This document shows, in pieces, positions 8,424 through 18,183 of a stretch of DNA of 64,000 bases. The DNA comes from JAKAGZ01 sp963748105. GTDB lineage: Bacteria > Bacteroidota > Ignavibacteria > Ignavibacteriales > Ignavibacteriaceae. The first letter of the stretch is position 1; every line of letters starts with the position of its first letter. A program made the translations under genes and the position numbers. A model generated the notes under the pieces. It did no database searches, was not told the DNA's origin, and saw only the letters and a program-made list of their open reading frames with translations. The DNA lies in NCBI GenBank assembly GCA_963748105.1, contig CAVVHP010000016.1, positions 142,522 through 206,521 of the forward strand, in the 5' to 3' direction.

Positions 8424-10859
8424 TTGTTTAAGAATTATTTTAAAATAGCATTCAGAAACATTTGGTCTCAAAAGGGGTATTCATTTATTAATATTTTCGG
8501 ACTTGCAGTAGGATTAACTTGCGCCATCCTGATTATTACTTTTATTCAAAACGAATTAAGTTATGATAAGTTTAATAAAAAATCGGATAGAATCTACAGA
8601 GTTACGCGCGAATGGTTTAACAAAAGCGGCGAAAGCAGTTTTCATCTGGCAAGAGTCGCTCCGCCGGCAGGCCCACTGCTGAAAAATGATTTCCCGCAGA
8701 TTGTAAAAGATGAAGTCAGGTTTCTTCACGATAATGCTTTTCTGGAAATTAACAATATATCAATAGTTGAAAATAAATTTTACTGGGCCGAACAATCAGC
8801 GTTTAATATTTTAACAATCCCTTTTGTTGAAGGTGATCCTGAAACAGCTCTTAAAGAACCGAAAAGTTTAGTGCTGACTGAATCAATGGCAAAAAAATAC
8901 TTCGGGAATGTGGATCCGCTTGGAAAAACAATTATTTATGAACACGATTATCAATTTAAAATTACAGGGGTTGTTAAGGATGTTCCACCTAATTCGCATT
9001 TTCACTACGATTTTTTAGCATCATTCATAACTTTATATGACCCGGCCGTTATTGGGAGAAAAACACTTGAAACAAATTGGGGAAGTAATAATTATATAAC
9101 CTACGTTTTGCTGGAGAATAATTTATCTATCGATGAATTGGAGAAAAATATTCCTGAATTTATGGATAAATATATGGCGCAGAACTATAGGGCAAATAAT
9201 GTTGAATTGCCGACAATTCCACTTCATAAATTAACAACTTTGCATTTTCAAAAAATTACAGATATACACCTGCAGTCACACCTTACTACAGAGATTGAAC
9301 CGAATGGTGATATCAGTACAGTATATCTTCTTTCTGCAGTCGCATTATTTCTGTTGCTGATAGCCTGTATTAATTTTATGAATCTTGCTACAGCAAGATC
9401 CGCAAAAAGAGCAAAAGAAATAGGTGTTAGAAAAGTAATGGGAGCAGATAAAGGACAATTGATTAAACAATTTCTTGGCGAATCAATGTTAACAGTTTTT
9501 ATCTCGCTGTTTTTCTCTATTATTTTTGTAGAAGTTGCCATAAGGCCGTTCAGTGATTTTATGCAGAGAAACCTGGAATTTAGTTTTACAGGTAACATCA
9601 CTTTATCGCTAATCATTTTCGGAATTACTCTGTTTGTAGGATTTGCAGCCGGAATATATCCCGCATTTGTTTTGTCGACTTTTAGCCCGGTTAAGTCCTT
9701 GCACGAAAAAACATTGATGAGCAGGAAATCTAAATTCAGGTCTACGCTTGTAATATTACAATTCTCAATTTCAATTATTTTAATAATTGCAGTTGGTGTT
9801 GTGTACACTCAACTAAATTTTATTCAGAATAAAGATCTGGGATACAACAGGGATCATCTTGTAATTCTGCCATCCAGTTCAAAAATAAAAAATAATCTTG
9901 ATTCATTTAAAAGCCAGTTATTGCAAAACCCTGGTATTAGAATGGTAACAAGTTCCCGTTTGGTTCCTTCCGATATGTTATTGAATAGCTGGGGCGGACG
10001 CATTGATAACAATGGTAAAATGGAACCAATTTCATTCCGTCTGGCCGTTCAGGAGGTTGATTATGATTTCCTAAATACATACCAGTTAAAAATAATAGCG
10101 GGGAGAGGATTTTCAAGAGATTTTGCTACGGATGACAGCGCAGCATTTATACTGAATGAATCAGCTGTTAAAAAACTTGGATTGACGAATCAAGAAGCTA
10201 TCAATAAGAAAATTATATACGGAGGCAACCCCGGTAGAATTATTGGCGTAGTTAATGATTTTAATTTTGAATCATTGCATAATGAAATTATTCCGATAAT
10301 TATGTTAATAACAAAAAATGGAAATAATCAGGTAACGGTTAAAATCAGCGGCAACGATATTCCCGCCACATTAAATTTTCTAAAGTCAAAATGGGCTGAA
10401 TACAGACCCGGATATCCATTTGATTACAGCTTCTTAGATTCCCGTTTGAATGAATTGTATTTGAAAGATCAAAAATTAGGTACCGCGTTCGGCATATTCG
10501 CGATTATTGCTATAATAATTGCCTGCCTAGGATTATTTGGCCTCGCATCATACACTGCTGAAGTTCGTACTAAAGAAATAGGCGTTAGGAAAGTTCTTGG
10601 CGCATCAGTTTCAAATATTGCGTTATTAATTTCTAAGGAGTTTCTCTGGCTGATAATTGCAGCAAATATTGCAGCATGGCCTATTGCATATTATGCAATG
10701 AATAAATGGCTATCTGAATTTGCTTATGCTGAGAAAATAAATATCTGGCTTTTTATTGGAGCCGGATTTCTGGCGTTATTAATTGCTCTCCTTACTGTTA
10801 GTTATCAATCAATAAAAGCCGCATTGCAGAATCCTGTTAAATCGTTGAAATATGAATAA
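8424..10859 (+). CDS. Duplicated FtsX/MacB-type ABC permease 2
   Basis: 811 residues, intact. It starts at TTG 8424, supported by a strong AGGAGGAG at 8411-8418 and by the family N-terminus (FKNYFKIAFRNI). Both halves keep the coupling motif (KEIGVRKVMGAD and KEIGVRKVLGAS). The first periplasmic domain is somewhat longer than in permease 1 and diverges strongly from it, while the helices stay similar. It begins 61 bp after permease 1 and ends 18 bp before permease 3, so it is probably cotranscribed with them. A 186-codon open frame on the opposite strand (9248-9808) is a shadow of the conserved FtsX segment. Confidence 0.93.
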   Translation: MFKNYFKIAFRNIWSQKGYSFINIFGLAVGLTCAILIITFIQNELSYDKFNKKSDRIYRVTREWFNKSGESSFHLARVAPPAGPLLKNDFPQIVKDEVRFLHDNAFLEINNISIVENKFYWAEQSAFNILTIPFVEGDPETALKEPKSLVLTESMAKKYFGNVDPLGKTIIYEHDYQFKITGVVKDVPPNSHFHYDFLASFITLYDPAVIGRKTLETNWGSNNYITYVLLENNLSIDELEKNIPEFMDKYMAQNYRANNVELPTIPLHKLTTLHFQKITDIHLQSHLTTEIEPNGDISTVYLLSAVALFLLLIACINFMNLATARSAKRAKEIGVRKVMGADKGQLIKQFLGESMLTVFISLFFSIIFVEVAIRPFSDFMQRNLEFSFTGNITLSLIIFGITLFVGFAAGIYPAFVLSTFSPVKSLHEKTLMSRKSKFRSTLVILQFSISIILIIAVGVVYTQLNFIQNKDLGYNRDHLVILPSSSKIKNNLDSFKSQLLQNPGIRMVTSSRLVPSDMLLNSWGGRIDNNGKMEPISFRLAVQEVDYDFLNTYQLKIIAGRGFSRDFATDDSAAFILNESAVKKLGLTNQEAINKKIIYGGNPGRIIGVVNDFNFESLHNEIIPIIMLITKNGNNQVTVKISGNDIPATLNFLKSKWAEYRPGYPFDYSFLDSRLNELYLKDQKLGTAFGIFAIIAIIIACLGLFGLASYTAEVRTKEIGVRKVLGASVSNIALLISKEFLWLIIAANIAAWPIAYYAMNKWLSEFAYAEKINIWLFIGAGFLALLIALLTVSYQSIKAALQNPVKSLKYE

Positions 10860-10877
10860 TTACTTTGGGGAAGTATT

Positions 10878-13238
10878 ATGATTAAAAGCTATTTCAAAAT
10901 TGCGATAAGAAATCTTATAAAAAATAAACCTTATGCATTTATAAGTATCTTTGGAATGGCCGCAGGCTTAGCAGTATGTATTTTGTTATTGCTTTACGTC
11001 GAGCAGGAGTTAAGCTACGATCGCTTTAATGAAAAAGCTGATAGTCTTTACAGGCTCGTCCAGCCTCAACATCCTTATCATGCCCCTCAAACAGCAAAAT
11101 TATTAGCAGATAAACTCCCTGAAATAAAAGATTATACCAGGATTTTAGTACGGGATAAAGTGCTTATTAATTACAGGGATAAAAGATTTATAGAAAATTC
11201 TTTTGCATATGTTGACCCAAGTTTCTTTAGAATGTTTTCTTTTAAGTTCAAACAAGGAAACCCGGCTAAAGCGCTTGAAGAACCTTTTACAACTGTAATT
11301 TCAGAAAATATTGCTCATAAATATTTTGGCGATGAAAATCCGATTGGTAAAGTAATCCGTGTGCAGAATGAATATAATTATACTATCACCGGCGTAATGG
11401 AAGACATGCCTCAGAATTCACATCTACGGTACGATTTTGTATTAACTCTTTCAAGTGCAAATACAGTGTTTGGTAAAGACTGGATGAACAATCGGGGCTG
11501 GCAAAATTTCCTTGTTTATTTTGAAATTCCGGGCCAGTTTAATAGAAATGCTCTTGAAGAAAAATGCAGCCGGTTAATGAAAAATCCCTACGACGCGGCA
11601 AGCCCTCTGCCGAAATATATTGTGCAAAATGTAAAAGATATACATTTGTTTTCCAGTCAAATTGCAAACGACATTCAAAATCAAAACAGCATTACATACG
11701 TGCTGATATTTTCAGGAATCGGGTTTATGATTTTGTTAATTGCATGTTTTAATTATATAAATTTATTGACTGCAAATGCGACTATACGTTCTAAAGAAAT
11801 TGGAATTAGAAAAGTAGTCGGGGCTTCACGAAAACATTTGTCAATGCAGTTTGTCGGCGAGTCTCTTGTAGTGCTTTTTCTTGCACTTATAATTGCCCTG
11901 ATGATAGTTGACGCTTCTCTGCCAATATTTAATTCACTTGCCGGTAAAGAACTAAGTATTGCATCATTATTAGAGATTAAAACAATTCTAGGAATTCTTG
12001 GAATTGTTGCCTTTACGGCAGTTATGGCAGCATTTTATCCGGCGTTTATTCTATCCAATATTCAAACGGTTGATGCGTTTAAAGTATCAAAGAATAAAGG
12101 AGAAGGTAAATTTAACGTCAGGAAATTACTTGTCGTAGCGCAGTTTGTGATTGTAATTATTCTAACCAGCTGTGCGCTTTTTATGTTCAACCAGATAAAA
12201 TATCTTCAAAATAAAGCTTTGGGATTTGATAAAAGCTACACCATTATTTCTGAATTCGATAATGAATCAGGAGGTGTTGAAAAATATCATGCATTAAAAC
12301 AGGCGCTCCTTAATGAAAGTTCAGTTAAGTTTGTCTCTGCTGCTTCAAGGGTCCCATCAAATTCTCTTAATAACAAGGGAGGAATATTACCCGAAGGAAA
12401 AGAAAAGGCAACTATTTTACCAATTGTTCACACCTATCATGATTATTTTGAAGTGCTGGGAATAAAGGCAAAGAAAGGCCGTCTTTTTTCAAAAGATTTT
12501 AAAACTGATGATGATGAATCAATTGTTATGAATGAAGCGGCAGTAAAAATGCTTGGATTAAAAGGTAACCCCATTGGGCAAATGGTAGCCTGCAGCTGGC
12601 CAAAATCAAACAGAAAAATTATCGGGATTATCAATGATTTCAATTTTGAATCCCTGTATGAAACTATCAAGCCGGTTGTATTTGTCCCGGATTACCAGGA
12701 ATGTTACCAGTTTATTATAAAAGTAAATCCTTCCAATGCCAAAAGTACGGTTGAAAATATAACTGCCATTTGCAATAAGTTTTACCCGGAAATAATTTTC
12801 GAATTTCATTTCCTTGATAAACAACTTGAAAGTATGTACCAGGCCGATAATAATACATTCCAGTTGATGGGGTATTTTACCGGGCTTGCTATTCTGATTT
12901 CCTGCATGGGACTTTTTGGCCTTGCACTAATAATGATGAAAAGCCGGACAAAAGAAATCGGTGTCCGGAAAGTGCTTGGGGCTTCAATAATTAACATTTT
13001 AACCATGCTAATTAAAGATTTTACTACGTGGATAATCGTTGCCAATATTATTGCCTGGCCTGTGGCATTTTATGGAATAAATAAATGGCTGCAAAATTTT
13101 GCTTACAGGATTGATATTACTATCTGGCCGTTTATACTATCTGGATTTATAACATTATTTATCGCTTTCCTGACAGTTGGGTACCTGGCTATAAGTGCTG
13201 CAGGTGCAAATCCAATTGATTCTTTAAGAAGCGAATAA
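10878..13238 (+). CDS. Duplicated FtsX/MacB-type ABC permease 3
   Basis: 786 residues, intact, 18 bp behind permease 2 with GGGGA before the ATG. It is one of the more diverged members. The first FtsX helix ends NYINLLTANATIRSKEIGIR instead of the common NFMNLATARS form, the second half has MMKSRTKEIGVRKVLGAS, and the C-terminus is NPIDSLRSE rather than the usual SLRYE/ALKYE. Both coupling motifs remain, so ATPase coupling looks preserved. The periplasmic halves share little with the neighbours apart from the start (LSYDRFN), the turn AxKYFGDENPIGK and the IIGxxxDFNFESL segment. Confidence 0.92.
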   Translation: MIKSYFKIAIRNLIKNKPYAFISIFGMAAGLAVCILLLLYVEQELSYDRFNEKADSLYRLVQPQHPYHAPQTAKLLADKLPEIKDYTRILVRDKVLINYRDKRFIENSFAYVDPSFFRMFSFKFKQGNPAKALEEPFTTVISENIAHKYFGDENPIGKVIRVQNEYNYTITGVMEDMPQNSHLRYDFVLTLSSANTVFGKDWMNNRGWQNFLVYFEIPGQFNRNALEEKCSRLMKNPYDAASPLPKYIVQNVKDIHLFSSQIANDIQNQNSITYVLIFSGIGFMILLIACFNYINLLTANATIRSKEIGIRKVVGASRKHLSMQFVGESLVVLFLALIIALMIVDASLPIFNSLAGKELSIASLLEIKTILGILGIVAFTAVMAAFYPAFILSNIQTVDAFKVSKNKGEGKFNVRKLLVVAQFVIVIILTSCALFMFNQIKYLQNKALGFDKSYTIISEFDNESGGVEKYHALKQALLNESSVKFVSAASRVPSNSLNNKGGILPEGKEKATILPIVHTYHDYFEVLGIKAKKGRLFSKDFKTDDDESIVMNEAAVKMLGLKGNPIGQMVACSWPKSNRKIIGIINDFNFESLYETIKPVVFVPDYQECYQFIIKVNPSNAKSTVENITAICNKFYPEIIFEFHFLDKQLESMYQADNNTFQLMGYFTGLAILISCMGLFGLALIMMKSRTKEIGVRKVLGASIINILTMLIKDFTTWIIVANIIAWPVAFYGINKWLQNFAYRIDITIWPFILSGFITLFIAFLTVGYLAISAAGANPIDSLRSE

Positions 13239-13254
13239 TATCAGGAGATAAGGG

Positions 13255-15605
13255 ATGTTAAAAAGCTATTTCAAAATTGCCATAAGGAATTTGTTTAAGA
13301 ATAAGATCTATTCATTTGTAAATATTGTGGGCCTGGCGATAGGAATGGCCGCCTGTATTCTTATCCTGTTGTGGGTGACTGACGAAGTTAATTATAATTC
13401 CTTCAATAAAAATCTCGATGAAATATATTTAATACCTCAGACTCAACACTACCAGACAATCGGTGATTTTACAGTTGCAAATACACCTCTCGGGCTGGCC
13501 GGTGTTTTAAAACAGGAATATCCTGAAATAACAAGTATCGCCCGTTATGCTCCTTATATGGGGAATGCCCTTATAACTTACAGGCGACAAGAGTTTCTCT
13601 GAATCTTCTACATTTGTCGACCCCTCATTCCTGAAAATGTTTTCATATAAACTGGTGGAGGGTGATGTTAACACAGTATTAAATGATCCGCATTCGATTT
13701 TGCTGACAGAAGAATTGGCGAAAAAATACTTTGGTGATGAAGACCCTGTCGGGAAAATATTAAGAATTGATAATAAAGTTGATGTTAAAGTAACCGGGGT
13801 TCTTGAAAATGTCCCGGCCAATTCGGACCTGAAGTTTACTTTCCTGTGTCCTATAAATCTGCTTAAGGATTTTGGAGTTGATATTAATGCGTGGGGGAAT
13901 AATAACCTTTTTACCTATGTAATACTGAAGAATTCAGCTAATTATAAAGAGTTCTCAGCAAAAATAAAAGACAGGTTAAGAACGCAGTACGGGGATCCGA
14001 CAGCGGGGAAATTATTTCTTTTCCCGATGAAAGATTTCCATTTGCATTCCATAACCGGTAGTGGAGGCAGGATTAAAGATGTAATGATCTTTTCAATAAT
14101 CGCGTTATTCATTTTAATTATAGCCTGCATTAATTTTATGAACCTTGCCACTGCAAGATCCTCTAAGCGCGCCACGGAAGTTGGAATTAAAAAAGTAGTA
14201 GGCGCTACCAGGGCACAAATTGCCAGGCAGTTTTTCGGAGAGTCGATATTACTGACATTTATTTCGCTGGCCTTCGCTCTTCTTCTTGTTGAAATTCTTT
14301 TGCCGTTTTTCAATGATATTTCACAAAAACACCTTGTGCTTAGCGGTCTTCCGTTTTTCACAATTATACTGATTATCGGGACGACAGTCCTGACAGGAAC
14401 ACTTGCGGGGCTCTATCCGGCTTTTATACTTTCATCGTTTAAGCCCGTTAAGGTACTTAAAGGGACAAGCAATTCAATTCAGACAAAGTTTTCTATGAGA
14501 AAGGTTCTGGTGGTTTTACAATTTGCTATTTCAATTACTCTTATAATCGGGACTGCTGTAGTTTACCTGCAGTTGAATTATATGCAGGACAAAGATCTTG
14601 GCCTTGATAAAAATAATGTTATTTATTTCCCGCTTGATGATGCATTAACAAATAATCTTGAGAATGTTAAAACATCTCTGACCGGTAATCCAAACATTTT
14701 GAGCGCCAGTGCGGCCTCGAACCTTCCTTTCGCCGTTTATACAAACGGGGGAGGGTGGAAATGGAAAGATATGGATCCACAGAGAGACGAACTGGTTTCC
14801 ATGTCTGTTTGGCGACAATGACCTGTTAAAAACATTCGGGATTAAATTAAAAGAGGGAAGATATTATTCTAAGGAATTCCCCGCCGATGATTCGCTTTCC
14901 CTGGTTATAAATGAAAGCTTTGAAAAAATAATGGGCGTTAAATCAGCTGTCGGGCAGAAAATTGAAAGAGGAGACAGTCACTGGACAGTAATCGGTGTCG
15001 TAAAAGATTTCAATTTTACCAGGTTAAATAATAAAATCGGTCCGCTGGTAATATTTCCCGGAAACAACTTTCACTATTTGTTCATAAAGGTGAAAAATAC
15101 CGATCTGCCTGAATCGATAGCGTTTATAAAAACTGTGTGTAAAAAAATAGATCCGAATTATTCATTTGATTATCACTTCGTTGACCAGGCATACGAGGAA
15201 TCATTTAAATCTGAGACCAGGATGGGAAAAATTATAAATTCATTTGCAGTGCTTGCAATAATTATTTCCTGTCTCGGCCTGTTCGGACTTGCTTCATACA
15301 TCGCCGAATTAAAAACACGCGAAATTGGAATAAGGAAGGTACTCGGCGCGAGTGTAACGGGAATCGTATACGATCTTTCAAAGGAATTTATTAAGTGGGT
15401 CCTGATCTCCAATTTAATAGCCTGGCCGCTTGCATATTATTTTATGAACAACTGGCTGCAGGATTACGCGTTCAGGATTTCATTCCCGTTCTGGATATTA
15501 TTTGCTGCCGCTGTGCTTGCGATTATTATTGCTTTAATTACCGTAAGTACGCAGGCATTCAGAGCGGCTAATTCAGACCCAATAAAATCATTGAGATATG
15601 AATAA
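13255..15605 (+). pseudogene. Duplicated FtsX/MacB-type permease 4, broken by two single-base insertions
   Basis: Homology to the family runs the full length, from LKSYFKIAIRNL to SDPIKSLRYE, but in three successive frames. One extra base near 13585 (AGGCGAC, where AGGAC-type reading restores YRDKSFSES) stops the first frame at 13602. One extra T near 14809 (GTTTGGCGAC) stops the second at 14821. Correcting both restores a protein of about 783 residues with both coupling motifs (TEVGIKKVVGAT and REIGIRKVLGAS). Spacing to permease 3 is 16 bp and a good ribosome site (AGGAGATAAGG) is intact. The gene is therefore either freshly disabled or carries sequencing errors; nothing else in it is decayed. 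Confidence 0.85.
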
Positions 15606-15667
15606 ATATAAAAAAACTGGAAATAGAATAATTACTCCAATTACTCACACTGAACCAGAGGTAACAA

Positions 15668-18092
15668 ATGTTTAAGAATTATTTGCGCGTTGCAATAAGA
15701 AATATTAAAAATTCAAAAGGCATATCACTTATAAATATAGTCGGGCTGGCAATAGGGGTAACCTGTTGCATAGCGATATTCCTTTACGTTAAAAATGAAA
15801 TGAGCTATGACTCTTTTAATAAAAAAGCTGACCAGATTTACAGGGTATACCTGAACGGCAGAATAAACGGCAGGGAAGTAAAGGCGGCAACTTCAACCGC
15901 ACCTTTCGGAGCAGAAATGACAAAAGAATTCCCTGAAGTAATAAACTATGCACGGGTTAGAAACTACGGCATCCCGGTTATTCGTTATAAGAATAAGGTG
16001 TTTAGTGAAAACAAATTCTATTCGGTGGACTCGACATTCTTCGATGTATTTACGGTTAAATTCCTGGAAGGTGATCAGGCCTCGGCCTTAACACAACCTA
16101 ACACAGTTGTTATTACAAAAGAAATAGCCAAAAAATATTTCGGGAATGATGATCCGATCGGAAAAATATTGAATACCGATAAAAGAAGAGATTATGTAGT
16201 TACAGGTGTTGTAGAAAAATTTCCGGCTGCCTCACATTTCCATTTTGATTTTCTCGCTTCCTTAACGACTCACGAAGACAGCAGGAGTCCGTTCTGGTTG
16301 AGCAATAATTTTTATACTTATTTATTGCTTAAAAAAGGAACTGATGTAAAAGCCTTACAGGACAAAATGAATGCTGTGGTTAATAAATTCATTGCGCCGC
16401 AGGTTCAGTCAGTTGCCGGAATATCACTTGACAAATTTCTGGCTGCCGGGAACAGGTACGAATTTGAGCTTCAGTCCCTTAAATCAATTCACCTGCATTC
16501 TCATCTTGAATCGGAAATTGAGCCGAATTCGGATATTAATTATATCTATATATTTTCTGCTATCGGGCTTGCCATTCTTTTGATTGCCTGCATCAATTTT
16601 ATGAACCTTTCTACGGCGAAATCTGAAAAAAGAGCAAAGGAAGTAGGTATAAGGAAAACACTTGGCTCGAATAAGATACAATTAATAAAGCAGTTTATAG
16701 TAGAATCAATCCTGATGAGCATTATTTCGGTTCTTATTTCTCTTGGTCTCCTGGAATTATTATTACCCCTGTTTAATAATTTATCCGGTAAGGAAATCAG
16801 CCTGAATTTTTTCCATAATCTTTACACCATACCTCTACTGATAGCTTTTGCAATTATTGTCGGTTTAATCGCCGGCAGCTACCCGGCATTTATTCTTTCG
16901 TCATTCCGGCCGGTAGACGCTTTGAAAAGCAGGAGTAAAAGAAGCGGTAAAGGTTCCGGACTCAGGAGCGGACTGGTCATATTCCAGTTTGCAATTTCAA
17001 TAATTCTTATTATCTCGACATTTATAATTTATAACCAGCTAAATTATATAAGAAATAAGAATCTCGGGTTTAATAAGGATCACGTTTTAATAATCAGCAG
17101 GACTGACGACCTGGGCAGCAGGTCAAAAACATTCCAGCAGGAATTAATGACAAACCCCGATATAAAATTTACAAGTGCTTCGAGTACAATTCCCGGTAAA
17201 GATATTGGGAATAGTTCATATAAGATGAAAGGTGCTTCAAGCAATGATTTACAACTTTTGTGGGTATTATACACGGATTATAATTATGCTGAAACTTACG
17301 GGTTAAAATTAGATAAAGGCCGGTATTTTTCTAAGGACCATCCATCAGATACGATGTCGGTTGTCTTAAATGAAGCCGCAGTAAAGGCATTTAATCTGAA
17401 AGATCCCATCGGCAAGGAAGTCGTAAGATTTGGCTCGTCTAAAGATGATACGTACAACTATAAGATAATCGGCGTAGTGAAGGATTTTAATTACCAGTCA
17501 CTGCACCAGCAAATACGGCCGCTTATAATTCATATGTTCCCCGGCGATTATTACGGCAGGTTTGTTTCTGCAAGAATATCTTCTACCGATTATGCAAATA
17601 CGATAGCATTCATAACAAAAACCTGGAAAAAATTTGCCGGCGGTGAAGCGCTTTCTTATAACTTCTTTGACAGTCAATGGGCCGCGCTTTATTTCTCAGA
17701 ACAAAAGACGGGACAGATAGCTACAACTTTTTCAATAATAGCTATTTTCATCGCCTGCCTGGGACTGCTGGGATTAGCTGCGTTTGTTGCCGAGCAGCGA
17801 ACAAAGGAAATCGGTATCAGGAAGGTGCTCGGCGCTTCCATTATCGAAATAATAATACTTCTATCAAAAGAATTCGTTAAAGTGGGTCCTGATCGCAAAT
17901 ATTATTGCCTGGCCGGTTGCTTATTATTTCATGAATAACTGGTTGAAAGATTTTGCCTACAGAATAAATATGCCGTGGTGGATTTTCCCGGCGGCCGGGG
18001 TAATAGCGTTTATTGTGGCGCTGGTTACAGTCAGTTCGCAGACATTAAAGGCTTCAATATCGAACCCGGTAAACGCACTGAAATATGAATAA
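15668..18092 (+). pseudogene. Duplicated FtsX/MacB-type permease 5, frameshifted near the C-terminus
   Basis: The open frame covers 756 residues to 17938, but the last 21 or so are out of frame. One extra A at about 17880 (GTTAAAGTGGGT) shifts away from the family reading KWVLIANIIAW. Continuing in the next frame gives the full last helices and ends NPVNALKYE at 18092, for about 807 residues. Coupling motifs are KEVGIRKTLGSN and KEIGIRKVLGAS. If real, the shift deletes the last membrane helix and should inactivate the second FtsX domain. The final 69 residues are nearly the same as those of permease 6, which points to recent duplication or conversion. Confidence 0.85.
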
Positions 18093-18183
18093 AATAATGT
18101 GATGAAGTAAGGTTATTCAAAGGATAGTTGACTCAACTTAAATAACTCTTTGTGATCTAAAATATTTTTTTTGCGGACTAAAA

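Noticed and set aside
9248..9808. 186-codon open frame on the minus strand inside permease 2
   Set aside because: It is antisense to a conserved FtsX segment; similar antisense frames recur at the same place in other copies (for example 13942-14361, 19062-19508, 36833-37309), so they reflect codon composition, not genes.
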